Positions 43,055 to 52,006 of a DNA stretch of 64,000 nucleotides are shown piece by piece. The stretch comes from Bradyrhizobium sp. C9 (GTDB lineage Bacteria > Pseudomonadota > Alphaproteobacteria > Rhizobiales > Xanthobacteraceae): assembly GCF_002532045.1 (NCBI RefSeq), contig NZ_NWTG01000001.1, positions 372,001 through 436,000 of the forward strand, written 5' to 3'. The position numbers and the translations under genes were made by a program. How positions within the stretch are numbered: position 1 is the first letter of the stretch; each line of letters opens with the position of its first letter. Under the pieces are notes generated by a model, which did no database searches, was not told where the DNA came from, and worked only from the letters and a program-made list of their open reading frames with translations.

Positions 43055-44511
43055 GGCGTTTGCACCTGAATGACCGCACCGGGTTTCGCCGGTTCGCCTG
43101 ATGCGATGACGAGATAACGCCGTTCCGCCTTGGCCGCGCTCTGCACGATCTGGCGGATCGGACCGGCGGCGTTGACGATCGCGGAGCCGGCGGGATTGGT
43201 CATGAAGGCTGCCAGCGGCTGCACCGATCCCGTCCCATCGGCACGTTCGGCCAATCCTAGCACGTAGTGCTGCTTGGGTTCGAGCCCGGTGACCGATGCC
43301 TGCACCACCTGGATCAAACCCTGGTCGAACAGCGAAATGCTGGTCGGCGGCTTGTCGCTCTTGGCGTCCTTCTTCGCCGCGAGCGTGAGGTGGGCGGCCT
43401 GGCCGGCGACGCCGAGCGCCTGCAGGTTCTGGCGGTCGTCCGGGTTCGGCGCGGCGTTCGGCACGTAGGCGATGGCCTGCGGCGCCTGGCCGATCGGGAT
43501 GTTGGCAATCACCTTGTTGGTCGCAGTGTCGATCGCGGCCAGCGCATCGGCATTCTCCAGGCCGACATAGACCCGCGTGCCGTCGCCGGACGGCCAGATG
43601 CCATGCGGGAGGTTGCCGACGGCAATGGTCGCGACCTCGGAGAAGTCGTCGGTGCGGAACACCTTGACCTCGTTGGTGCCGCCGATGGTCACATAGGCGA
43701 AGGTGCCCTTGGCCGTCTTCGCGAAATTGACGTGGTTGGTGATCGGGCCGGTGTCGATCGTCTTGATCAAATTGAACGGCGGCCTGCCGTTGAAGACCTG
43801 GGTCCTACCGACATCCTTCAGCGTGAACCACACCTGCTCGCCGTCCGGTGTCGCTGCGATGTTGGGACAGAACGGGCTTTCCTGTTTCACCTTGGCGACG
43901 ATCTGATGGTCGGCCACCGAGACCACCTCGGTCTCCGGATTGAACGACGAGCAGATGTAGCCGTATTTGCCGTCGGGCGAGAAGATCTGCATGCCCGGTC
44001 CCGCCGGCACCTCGATCCGCATCGTTTCCTTGAAGCTCTTCGCGTCGATCACCGAGATGTAGTTTTCGCCGCGCACGGTGACCCACACCTCCTTGCCGTC
44101 GGGCGTGAAGAACGCCTCGTGCGGCGAGCGCCCGACATAGGTGACGTGCTTGACCGCGTTGGTCACGGTGTCGATGAAGGTCACCGAGTTCGAGCCGATC
44201 GAGACGATGGCGAGGGTGTGGTGGTCGGGCGAATAGCCCATGCCGTGGACCAGCACCTGTCCCTTGTAGAGCGGGCTGAAATTGCCGGGCTGCGGGTCGC
44301 CGAGCCTGATGACGCCGAGTAACTTGTTGTCGACGGGATCGGTGACCGACACCGTGTTCGAGAACTGCTCGGCGGCGTAGACGCGATCATGATGGCTGAT
44401 CGGGATGTCGGGTGCGGACACGGCGCCCGGCGCCTGCCCGGCAAACGCCGACGTCGACAGCACGATCATGCTGGTGGCCAGCAGGCCCTTCATGAATGGG
44501 CTCGTCATCAC
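43051..44511 (-). CDS. Periplasmic YVTN beta-propeller protein
   Basis: Exported protein of 486 residues. A Sec signal (MKGLLATSMIVLSTSAFA) starts at about residue 7. The body has repeated blades of YVTN/cytochrome-D1 type, for example VYAAEQFSNTVSVTDP, EVWVTVRGENYISVIDAKS, TRVYVGLENADALAAIDTATNKV and IANIPIGQAPQAIAYVPN. A C-terminal domain of about 110 residues has a different character. There is no haem motif. GTG 44511 or ATG 44508 may be the start; AGGAG lies upstream. Such propellers bind proteins or ligands; the enzyme role is unknown. Confidence 0.85.
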   Translation of the reverse strand: MMTSPFMKGLLATSMIVLSTSAFAGQAPGAVSAPDIPISHHDRVYAAEQFSNTVSVTDPVDNKLLGVIRLGDPQPGNFSPLYKGQVLVHGMGYSPDHHTLAIVSIGSNSVTFIDTVTNAVKHVTYVGRSPHEAFFTPDGKEVWVTVRGENYISVIDAKSFKETMRIEVPAGPGMQIFSPDGKYGYICSSFNPETEVVSVADHQIVAKVKQESPFCPNIAATPDGEQVWFTLKDVGRTQVFNGRPPFNLIKTIDTGPITNHVNFAKTAKGTFAYVTIGGTNEVKVFRTDDFSEVATIAVGNLPHGIWPSGDGTRVYVGLENADALAAIDTATNKVIANIPIGQAPQAIAYVPNAAPNPDDRQNLQALGVAGQAAHLTLAAKKDAKSDKPPTSISLFDQGLIQVVQASVTGLEPKQHYVLGLAERADGTGSVQPLAAFMTNPAGSAIVNAAGPIRQIVQSAAKAERRYLVIASGEPAKPGAVIQVQTP

Positions 44512-44999
44512 TTGGTCTCCTGCTTTATCATGTCGTGGTGCATGTTCATGTGATCGTGGCTGGTCCCCGCCAGGGCGGGTGTCGCACCCGGTTGTTGCGT
44601 CGGGGCCGGTGTCGTGTCGGTGACCTGTTCGCCGAGCGCGAGCTTCATGGCGTCGATCTCCTGACGCTGCTCGACGATGATCTCCTGTGCGATCCGGCGC
44701 AGCCGCTCGTTCTTGCCGTAGCGCAGCTCGATCACCGCCATGTCGATCGCGCCCTGGTGGTGCGGCGTCATCATCGCGACGAAATCGCGGTCGATGTCGC
44801 CGCTCGGCCTGGCGGCCATGTCATTCATCATCTTGGTCATCGCGGCATCGTTCTCGGCGAGGAAGGCGCTCTCGTCGGCCGACAGCGCGCTCTCGGCCGG
44901 ATGATGATCGCCGTCATGCGCGAACGTGGCCGCGGCAACAGCGAGCAGGACGGCCGCGCCGAACGGCGCGAGACCGGGTTTGAGGAATCGAGGAAGCAT
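44508..44999 (-). CDS. DUF305-family periplasmic protein, His/Met-rich tail
   Basis: Protein of 163 residues with an N-terminal hydrophobic signal (LAPFGAAVLLAVAAATFAHDG). The DUF305 core is clear: FLAENDAAMTKMMNDM and DFVAMMTPHHQGAIDMA. A cluster HDGDHH follows the signal, and the C-terminus reads SHDHMNMHHDM, a His/Met-rich pattern typical of copper-binding tails. ATG 44999 has AGGGTGA upstream; an earlier start would bury the signal. It is first in the operon with the beta-propeller and the ECF sigma pair, so a periplasmic metal role is a reasonable hypothesis. Confidence 0.85.
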   Translation of the reverse strand: MLPRFLKPGLAPFGAAVLLAVAAATFAHDGDHHPAESALSADESAFLAENDAAMTKMMNDMAARPSGDIDRDFVAMMTPHHQGAIDMAVIELRYGKNERLRRIAQEIIVEQRQEIDAMKLALGEQVTDTTPAPTQQPGATPALAGTSHDHMNMHHDMIKQETK

Positions 45000-45065
45000 T
45001 GCGTCACCCTGGGAGTTGTCGGAAAGCCCGAGCGGTCCGGCCTTAAGGCCGGCTTGCATGGGTGG

Positions 45066-45090
45066 GACGCGGTGGCGTGAGTTCTATTCC
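45066..45090 (-). promoter_or_regulatory. Candidate ECF-type promoter for DUF305/sigma operon
   Basis: Read on the minus strand: GGAAT, 16 bases, CGTC, about 65 bases before the DUF305 start. This matches the general -35/-10 form of ECF sigma promoters and suggests self-activation. Short motif, so chance occurrence is possible. Confidence 0.35.
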
Positions 45091-45162
45091 GTCGCCGGGT
45101 GGATTCCTGTCGATCACGACTTGCTGATCGATGGAATACCCCGTTACGCCGAACCGGCCGAT

Positions 45163-45190
45163 TTGCGAATGGCAAGCCTCTGGCTATAAG
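45163..45190 (+). promoter_or_regulatory. Candidate sigma-70 promoter for hyuBA
   Basis: TTGCGA, 16-base spacer, TATAAG, about 72 bases before the hyuB start. The best housekeeping promoter match noticed in this divergent interval. Confidence 0.45.
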
Positions 45191-45262
45191 AAGGAATTCC
45201 GGTCCTGATCGACCGGTTCCGCGATCCTCTCTGCGCAGTCCGATGCGCCCACAAGGGCAAAA

Positions 45263-46915
45263 ATGTCCGCCAAGATCGATCCGATCACCCGTTCCGTCGT
45301 CCAGCACCGCCTGTCGTCGATCGTGAAGGAGATGGGCGAAGCCATGCTTCGCACCTCCTATTCGCAGATCCTCAATTCCAGCCGCGATTTTTCGCTGGCG
45401 ATCTGCGACACCGGCGGGCGGCTGATCGCGCAGGCCGACCACATTCCGGTGCATGTCGGCGCCTTGCCCTGGGCGACGCTCGCGGTCGAGGAACGCTTCA
45501 AGGATGTCGCGCCCGGCGACGTCATCCTGCTCAACGATCCCTATCAGGGCGGCAGCCATCTGCCCGATCTCACCGCCTTCGTGCCGGTGTTCGACGGCGG
45601 CAAGCGATTGCTCTGGACCATCGTGCGCGCGCATCAGAGCGACATCGGCGGCGCCACCCACGGCGCCTACAATCCCGCCGCGACCGAGATCTATCAGGAA
45701 GGCATCCGGATTCCGCCGATCAAGCTCTACGAGGCCGGCAAGCCGCGTGAGGACCTGCTCGACCTGCTGGCGCTCAACATCCGCAACCCCAGGGAATTCC
45801 GCGGCGACCTCGCAGCGATGCTGGGCGCCGCGCACCTCGGCGAGCGTCGCGTCGCAAAACTGTTCAGCGAGTTCGGCGCCGAGACCGTCCAAGCCGCCAT
45901 CGAGGCCATTCTTGACGCGACCGAGCAACAGACCCGCGCCGTGGTGTCGAGCTGGAAGGACGGCGTGTTCTACGGCGAGGCCCTGCTCGATGATGACGGC
46001 CACGGCCGCACCGACATCAAGATCGCGGCCAAGGTGACCAAGACCGGCAGCGACATCGAGGTCGATCTCACCGGCTCCGATCCGCAGTCGACCAGCTTCG
46101 TCAACTCGTCGCACGCCAACATGCAGGCGGCGGTGGCGATGGCCTTTGCCTATCTGATCGACGCCGATATCCCCAAGAACACCGGCGCGTTGCGGCCGCT
46201 CAAGGTGGTGGCGAAGCAGGGCACCATCGTGTGGGCTGATCCTGGCAGGCCAGTGACCTTGTGCACCAGCCATCCCTCCAACGAGATCGTCGAAGCCATC
46301 ATCAAGGCGATGTCGGCGTCGTGTCCGGATCGCGTGATGGGCGGCTGGGGTCGCCGCTTCCGCATCGCGATCCAGGGCGAGGATCCTCGCAACGGGCGCA
46401 ATTTCATCTGGCACATGTTCCAGGCGCGGCCCGGCGGCGGCGCATCGCCGGGCGGCGACGGCTATTCGTCGATCGGCGAGTGGCACTCGGTCGGCGGCCT
46501 CAAATTCGGCAGCATCGAGGTCGCCGAGGTGCGCTTTCCCCTGCATTTCCGCCAGCACGAATTCCGGCCGGATTCCGGCGGCGATGGTCAGCATCGCGGC
46601 GGGCTCGGCGTCGCGCTCGACATGGTGCTGGAGACGGCAAAGCCGGCCCGCGGCAACACCGCCGGCGACGGCGCGCGTCACGGCCCCTGCGGCATGCTCG
46701 GCGGCAAGGACGGCGAGCCGCATCGCTATCGCCTGTTGTCGGAAGGCCGCGCGCCGCGCGTGCTGAAGACCAAGGAGGTCGGCATCGAATTGCGCCCCGG
46801 CGATTGCCTGGAGATCCGATCGTCCGGTGGCGGCGGCTGGGGTCCGCCGGAGAAGCGATCGGCGGAAGCGCGGGCGCGCGACGTGGCGCAAGGTCTGGTT
46901 TCGAAAGCGGTATAG
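45263..46915 (+). CDS. hyuB: Hydantoinase B/oxoprolinase family protein
   Basis: Beta subunit of 550 residues of an ATP-dependent cyclic amide hydrolase (N-methylhydantoinase, 5-oxoprolinase, caprolactamase or acetophenone carboxylase-like). Landmarks: DPITRSVVQHRLSSIVKEMGEAM at the start, LNDPYQGGSHLPDL, SHANMQAAVAMAF, and the glycine-rich C-terminus RSSGGGGWGPP. AAGGG precedes the ATG. It is followed eight bases later by hyuA, with which it forms the active complex. Exact substrate cannot be read from motifs. Confidence 0.9.
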   Translation: MSAKIDPITRSVVQHRLSSIVKEMGEAMLRTSYSQILNSSRDFSLAICDTGGRLIAQADHIPVHVGALPWATLAVEERFKDVAPGDVILLNDPYQGGSHLPDLTAFVPVFDGGKRLLWTIVRAHQSDIGGATHGAYNPAATEIYQEGIRIPPIKLYEAGKPREDLLDLLALNIRNPREFRGDLAAMLGAAHLGERRVAKLFSEFGAETVQAAIEAILDATEQQTRAVVSSWKDGVFYGEALLDDDGHGRTDIKIAAKVTKTGSDIEVDLTGSDPQSTSFVNSSHANMQAAVAMAFAYLIDADIPKNTGALRPLKVVAKQGTIVWADPGRPVTLCTSHPSNEIVEAIIKAMSASCPDRVMGGWGRRFRIAIQGEDPRNGRNFIWHMFQARPGGGASPGGDGYSSIGEWHSVGGLKFGSIEVAEVRFPLHFRQHEFRPDSGGDGQHRGGLGVALDMVLETAKPARGNTAGDGARHGPCGMLGGKDGEPHRYRLLSEGRAPRVLKTKEVGIELRPGDCLEIRSSGGGGWGPPEKRSAEARARDVAQGLVSKAV

Positions 46916-46922
46916 GGCGGCG

Positions 46923-48962
46923 ATGTACACGATTGGAGTTGACGTCGGCGGCACCTACACCGACCTGGTTGCGACGGATCAAACCGGGCGCACCGTTTTC
47001 GCGAAATCACCGTCCACGCCGGCCGATCAGTCGATCGGTGTCATGGCGGGACTTGAGGAGCTGGCCCGCCGCCTCGGCGTCACACGCGCGGCGATGCTCG
47101 CGGCGACCGATCGCCTGGTGCACGGCACGACGGTTGCGACCAACGCGCTCTTGGAGCGCAAGGGCGCCAAAGTCGCGCTGCTGACCACCAAGGGCCATCG
47201 CGACGTCGTCGAGATGCGTGAGGGGCTCAAGCCGGATCGCTACGATTTGCGCACCCCGCCGCCGGAGCCATTGGTACCGCGCGAACGGCGCTTTGGCGTC
47301 CGCGAACGGCTGAAGGCCGACGGCAGCGCCGCGGTTGCGCTCGATGCCACAGCGCTCGGTGACGTCATCGCCGAGGTGAAGCGGTCCGGCGCGAACTCGA
47401 TCGCGGTCTGCTTCCTGCACGCCTATCTCAACCCGGCGCACGAGCTTGCCGCGGTCGAGCGGCTGGCGAAGGAACTGCCCGATGTCAGCGTGTCGCGCTC
47501 GAGCGACGTGCTGCCGCAGATCAAGGAATATGAGCGCGTCTCGACCACGATCGTGAACGCCTATGTCGCGCCGACCGTGCGGCGCTATCTCACCAATCTC
47601 GAGCGCAGCCTGCATGAAGCCGGCTTCAAGGGCTCGCTGTTCGTCGTGCTGTCGCATGGCGGCATGGCGCCGGTGGAAGAGGCCTCGCGGCTCGCCGCGG
47701 GCACGGTGCTGTCGGGACCGGCCGGCGGCATCTCCGGCAGCCGCCGTTGCGCCGAGATGCTCGGGATTCCCGATCTCGTGCCGTTCGACATGGGCGGCAC
47801 CTCGACCGACATCTCGCTGATCGCGGATGGCGAGGCCTCGCTGTCGGCCGACGGCATGCTGGCGGGCCAGCGCATTGCGCTGCGCAGCCTCGACATCGCC
47901 AGCATCGCAGCGGGCGGCGGCTCGATCGCCGGTGTCGACGGCAGCCGCACCTTGCGGGTCGGGCCGGAGAGCGCGGGCTCGGTGCCGGGCCCGGCCTGCT
48001 ACGGCAATGGCGGCCTGGCTGCCACCGTCACCGACGCCAATGTCGTGCTCGGCTATCTCGATGCCGCGGCCTTCATGGGCGGTGCGCGGCCGCTCGATCG
48101 CGCGGCGTCGGAAGCCGCGGTCGACCGCATCGCGGAGGCGCTGGAGCTGTCGCGGATCGAGGCAGCCGCCGGCATCTACAAGATGATCAATCTGAAGATG
48201 GCCGACGGCATCCGCCTGATGACCTTGCGCCGCGGCGTCGATCCCCGCAAATTCGCGCTGCTCAGCTTCGGCGGCGCCGCGGGCATGCACGCCGCCGAAG
48301 TCGCGCGCGAGCTCGAGATCAAGCGCATTATCGTGCCGACGGCCGCTTCCGTGCTGTCGGCCTGGGGCATGCTGACCAGTGATCTGCGCTATGAGGTCAG
48401 CCGCACCCATTACGGCACCGGCCGGATCTCCGCCAATGAGGTGAGGGCACTGTTTGCCGGACTGGAGGAGCAGGCGGAAGGCCGGCTGCGCGACTGGTTC
48501 AAGGGCGACATCGCGATCGAGCGTTCGGCCGAGATGCGCTATGGCGAGCAGGTGTTCGAGATCGATGTGCCGCTCGGCGACCTCGACCTCGGCGCCGCGG
48601 ATCTGGTGGCGCAGATCGAGGAGCGCTTCCATCGCCGCCACGAGGAACTCTACACCTACGCCTCGCGCGGGCAGGAGGTGGTGTTCGTCAACGCCCGTGT
48701 CGCCGCGGTCGGCAAGGTGGCGCCCGGCGGCGACGGTGTCGGCGAGGCCGCCTCAGTCGCACCCTGCGCGCCGCGCGGCAAGCGGCAGGCCTGGTTTGGC
48801 GCCTGGCGCGAGGTGCCGGTCTATGCGCTCGACGATCTCAAGCCGGGCCATGCGCTGGCCGGTCCCGCTGTTATCGAGGCCGAAACGACCACGGTTCTGG
48901 TCGACAGCGGCGACCGCGTCGCGGTCAACCCGCTGGGCTGGCTCGACATAACATTGCGCTGA
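46923..48962 (+). CDS. hyuA: Hydantoinase A/oxoprolinase family protein
   Basis: Alpha subunit of 679 residues. The actin-like ATPase part is visible as IGVDVGGTYTDLVA (4-17), LVHGTTVATNALLERKG and PFDMGGTSTDISLI, and the C-terminal hydantoinase region follows. It supplies ATP-dependent activation for hydrolysis by HyuB. Start ATG 46923; upstream in-frame sequence belongs to a different frame of hyuB and is not used. The next gene, a binding protein, begins 152 bases on past a partial repeat. Confidence 0.9.
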   Translation: MYTIGVDVGGTYTDLVATDQTGRTVFAKSPSTPADQSIGVMAGLEELARRLGVTRAAMLAATDRLVHGTTVATNALLERKGAKVALLTTKGHRDVVEMREGLKPDRYDLRTPPPEPLVPRERRFGVRERLKADGSAAVALDATALGDVIAEVKRSGANSIAVCFLHAYLNPAHELAAVERLAKELPDVSVSRSSDVLPQIKEYERVSTTIVNAYVAPTVRRYLTNLERSLHEAGFKGSLFVVLSHGGMAPVEEASRLAAGTVLSGPAGGISGSRRCAEMLGIPDLVPFDMGGTSTDISLIADGEASLSADGMLAGQRIALRSLDIASIAAGGGSIAGVDGSRTLRVGPESAGSVPGPACYGNGGLAATVTDANVVLGYLDAAAFMGGARPLDRAASEAAVDRIAEALELSRIEAAAGIYKMINLKMADGIRLMTLRRGVDPRKFALLSFGGAAGMHAAEVARELEIKRIIVPTAASVLSAWGMLTSDLRYEVSRTHYGTGRISANEVRALFAGLEEQAEGRLRDWFKGDIAIERSAEMRYGEQVFEIDVPLGDLDLGAADLVAQIEERFHRRHEELYTYASRGQEVVFVNARVAAVGKVAPGGDGVGEAASVAPCAPRGKRQAWFGAWREVPVYALDDLKPGHALAGPAVIEAETTTVLVDSGDRVAVNPLGWLDITLR

Positions 48963-48979
48963 TCGCCGCGTGGGAACTG

Positions 48980-49008
48980 CGCTCCCTCTCCCGCTTGCGG
49001 GGGAGGTG
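48980..49008. repeat. Partial copy of palindromic repeat (outer arm)
   Basis: GCGCTCCCTCTCCCGCTTGC followed by GGGGGAGGTG, the same as the outer arm of the element at 40297 plus flanking GCGCTC. The rest of the element is missing. Lies between hyuA and the binding-protein gene. Confidence 0.7.
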
Positions 49009-49114
49009 AAGACAGGGCCGTCTCCGCCATCAACATTTCATTTTTCCGGCAGTGGCTTGGGCGATAAGCTCCGCGCGCTGGGAGGGAGCGCCGGCTGGTG
49101 CCGGCGTTGTGGCG

Positions 49115-50353
49115 ATGTTGATGCAAACAAAAAGACAAACTGCGCTTTCGATATCCCTTGTCCTCGCAGCGATGCTCGCGGCGTCGCCGTTGCGCGCCCA
49201 GCAGACGCCGGAGGCAAGCGGCAGCGAGATCCGTGTCGGCAACGTCATGCCCTACACCGGGCCGCTCGCCGCGTTCGCCACCATCGGGCGGGCGGAAGCG
49301 GCCTATTTCGACATGGTCAACGAGCATGGCGGCATCAACGGCCGCAAAGTCAAATTCATCTCGGTCGATGACAGCTCCAATCCGAAGACCGCGACGGAGC
49401 AGACCCGCGACCTCGTCGAGAAGCAGGACGTGTTGTTGATGTTCGGCTCGTTCGGCACGCCGAGCAACCTCGCCGTGCGGAAGTACCTCAACGAGAAGAA
49501 TATCCCGCAGCTGTTCGTCGCCTCCGGCGACGAGGAGTGGGCGCATCCGAAAAGCTTTCCCTGGACCATGGGCTGGCAGCCGACCTTCCGCGCCGAGGGG
49601 CGGATCTACGCCAATTACATCCAGGCCGCCTATCCCTCACGCAAGATCGCGGTGCTCTGGCAGAACGATCAGTTCGGCCGCGATCTGTTCAAGGGGTTGC
49701 AGGAGGGGCTCGGCGACACCGCCGGCATGATCGTCGCCGATCTCGCCTTCGACGCGTCGGAGACCGCGATCCAGAACCAGATCGGGATCCTGAAAGGCTC
49801 CGGCGCCGACATCCTGGTGTTCGACGGCGCACCGGCGATCGCGGCGCGCGCGATCCGCGTTGCCGCGGACCTCGACTGGCACCCGGTGTTCATCCTCGAC
49901 AATGCGTCGGCCTCGATCGCCAGTGCGTTGCGGCCGGCAGGCCTGCAGAACTCGCTCGGCGTGATCTCGACCTCGTTCCTGAAGGATGCCGGCGATGCCT
50001 CCTGGAAGAACGATCCGCAGATCAAGGCGTGGGACGCCTTCATGGACAAGTACTACCCCGACGGCGACAAGGACGACATCTACGCCGTTTTCGGCTATGC
50101 CGCCGCCGACACGCTGATGCAGGTGCTGCGCCAGTGCGGCAACGACCTGTCGCGCGAGAACATCATGCGGCAGGCCGCCTCGCTGAAGGACTATCAGAGC
50201 CCGATCGCGCTGCCCGGGATCGTGATCAACACCGGGCCGAAGGATTTTCGCCCGATCAAGCAGATGCGGCTGGTGCAGTTCGACGGCAACGCCTGGCAGC
50301 CGATCGGCGACGTGATCGAGAGCGCGTTCACGCCGGTGCGGGAAGATAATTGA
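49115..50353 (+). CDS. Branched-chain amino acid-type ABC binding protein (family 6), orphan
   Basis: Periplasmic binding protein of 412 residues. A Sec signal (TALSISLVLAAMLAASP, cleavage near RAQQ) precedes the LivK-type fold: IRVGNVMPYTGPLAAFATIGRAE, then GGINGRKVKFISVDDSSNPKTATEQTRDLV. Two ATGs (49115, 49121) are possible starts. It follows hyuBA on the same strand, but no Liv permease or ATPase lies in the window, so it must use a transporter encoded elsewhere. It probably captures the substrate of HyuBA or its product. Confidence 0.85.
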   Translation: MLMQTKRQTALSISLVLAAMLAASPLRAQQTPEASGSEIRVGNVMPYTGPLAAFATIGRAEAAYFDMVNEHGGINGRKVKFISVDDSSNPKTATEQTRDLVEKQDVLLMFGSFGTPSNLAVRKYLNEKNIPQLFVASGDEEWAHPKSFPWTMGWQPTFRAEGRIYANYIQAAYPSRKIAVLWQNDQFGRDLFKGLQEGLGDTAGMIVADLAFDASETAIQNQIGILKGSGADILVFDGAPAIAARAIRVAADLDWHPVFILDNASASIASALRPAGLQNSLGVISTSFLKDAGDASWKNDPQIKAWDAFMDKYYPDGDKDDIYAVFGYAAADTLMQVLRQCGNDLSRENIMRQAASLKDYQSPIALPGIVINTGPKDFRPIKQMRLVQFDGNAWQPIGDVIESAFTPVREDN

Positions 50354-50397
50354 GCGGCGCATGAACTCGGGTCGTGCGCCGTCAACTCGGAGTCATG

Positions 50398-50522
50398 CGT
50401 CGTCCCGGCGAAGGCCCGGGACCCATTACCCCAGCCGTTTGTTGTTTCATATCGCTTGGGCCGCTTCCGCGTTCATAGTCTCTGAGCGGTGGTTATGGGT
50501 CCCGGCCTTCGCCGGGACGACG
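50398..50522. repeat. Palindromic repeat element, about 125 bases (copy A)
   Basis: Ends are 28-base inverted arms beginning CGTCGTCCCGGCGAAGG (one-base indel between them), with GACCCAT/ATGGGTC at their inner limits. The interior resembles copy B at 63339-63461 (CCATTACCCCA, GCGGTGGTTATGGGTC). Fills the gap between two convergent genes. Confidence 0.85.
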
Positions 50523-50547
50523 ATGGGGTGAGGGCGGTGCGCAATCA

Positions 50548-51762
50548 CTACTTCTTCAACCCGTAATTCAGCAGCCCGCCCTTGTTCTTCGGCGGATGGG
50601 CGCGCAGGCCTTCCTCGTTCGGCTCGGTGCCCCAGCCCGGGCGATCCGGGATCACGAGATGGCCATCGACGAACTCCGGCACGTGGGTGAACAGCTCGTG
50701 GTCCCAGGCCAGCCGATCGATGTCCGTCTCCATGATGCGCAGGTTCGGCACCGCGGCGCAGAAATGCGCGTTCATCATGGTGCAGAGGTGGCCGTAGAAA
50801 TTATGCGGCGCGACGTTGACCTCGAAATGCTCGGCAGCGGCGGCGATCTTCATCGACTGCCAGACGCCGTTCCACGGCGTGTCGATGATCGCGACGTCCA
50901 TCGCCTGCTCGGTGAAATAGGGCAGGAATTCGCGCAGGCCCAAAAGCGTCTCGCAGGACGAGATCGGGTGCGGGCTCTGGCGGCGGATATAGCCCAGCGC
51001 CTGCGGGTTGAAGGTGTCGATCTCGACCCAGAACATGTCCATCTTCTCGATGGCGCGCAGGATCTTGAGATAGCCTTCGGTCTTGGCGTTGAAGTTGAGG
51101 TCGAGCAGCAGGTCGACATCCGGCCCCGCGCCGTCGCGGATCGCCTCCAGATGCATGCAGAGATTGCGCAGCACAGTGCGGTCGACGTTGATCTCGGGCT
51201 GGAACGGCACGCCGAAGCCGGGACGCCAGCCCTGCGGCTTGCCGTCGGTATAGACGAAGATGTTGGTCTTCATCGCCGAGAACTTCTTCTCGCGCACCTC
51301 GGCGCCGATCGCCTTGACGCCGTCGAGATCGGTGATGGCCGGCTTGTACCAGTCCGGATGATTGATGCGCCAGGTCGCGCAATGCGACCAATAGACCCGC
51401 ACGCGGTCGCGGATCTTGCCGCCCAGCAGATCGTAGCAGGGCACGCCGAGCGCCTTGGCCTTGACATCGAGCAGGGCGTTCTCGATGGCACCTAACGCCA
51501 GCGCCACCACGCCGCCGGCGGCGGGGCGCGTCGCGGCGAACAGTTCCACATAGATCCGCTCGTGCTCAAACGCGTTCTTGCCGACCACGCGCGCCGACAG
51601 CCGCTCGATCGCGGCGGTCACGCCGGGGGCGCCGAAACCTTCGTCATATTCGCTCCAGCCGACCAGCCCGTCCGACGTCGTCACCTTGACGAAATGATAA
51701 TTCCGCCAGCCGGCATCGCAGGCGAGCGTCTCGACGCTTTTGATGGTGGTGGATTTGCTCAT
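50548..51762 (-). CDS. Enolase-superfamily enzyme (mandelate racemase/muconate lactonizing type)
   Basis: Enzyme of 404 residues with the enolase fold. Metal ligands are Asp221 (LLLDLNF), Glu247 (FWVEID) and Glu271 (SSCETLLG); acid/base candidates are Lys165 (AMKTN) and the His320/Asp295 pair (APHNF, IIDTPWNG), the mandelate racemase pattern. It should abstract a proton alpha to a carboxylate, as in racemases and acid-sugar dehydratases. AGGAAACC precedes ATG 51762. It is divergent from the CoA-transferase/importer/carboxylase operon with a shared inverted repeat, so it likely works in the same pathway. Confidence 0.88.
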   Translation of the reverse strand: MSKSTTIKSVETLACDAGWRNYHFVKVTTSDGLVGWSEYDEGFGAPGVTAAIERLSARVVGKNAFEHERIYVELFAATRPAAGGVVALALGAIENALLDVKAKALGVPCYDLLGGKIRDRVRVYWSHCATWRINHPDWYKPAITDLDGVKAIGAEVREKKFSAMKTNIFVYTDGKPQGWRPGFGVPFQPEINVDRTVLRNLCMHLEAIRDGAGPDVDLLLDLNFNAKTEGYLKILRAIEKMDMFWVEIDTFNPQALGYIRRQSPHPISSCETLLGLREFLPYFTEQAMDVAIIDTPWNGVWQSMKIAAAAEHFEVNVAPHNFYGHLCTMMNAHFCAAVPNLRIMETDIDRLAWDHELFTHVPEFVDGHLVIPDRPGWGTEPNEEGLRAHPPKNKGGLLNYGLKK

Positions 51763-51855
51763 GGTTTCCTGCCCGGCGTTTGTTGATGTTGATGAGAGCA
51801 CAATAGCGGATCGAGCAATGCGTCAACCGCACGGCGGCAGACCGTCAGCGCACGC

Positions 51856-51877
51856 TTGCTGCAAAGTGCTGCAGCAA
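51856..51877. promoter_or_regulatory. Candidate operator in enolase/CoA-transferase divergent region
   Basis: Perfect inverted repeat TTGCTGCA-AAGTGC-TGCAGCAA, 93 bases upstream of the enolase start and 129 before the CoA-transferase start. Its symmetry and length fit a dimeric repressor (GntR, LacI or TetR). No regulator gene is adjacent. Confidence 0.5.
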
Positions 51878-52006
51878 TCCGGTGAATTCCGTCAAGCGGA
51901 AGAAAATTCCACTTGCATCACACAGTCGGCGCGGCTTCAAGTTCACGCAACAAGAAACTGAATCAGTTGATGGTATCGGCTGGTCATTTTGTCGCGAGGA
52001 AGCGTG

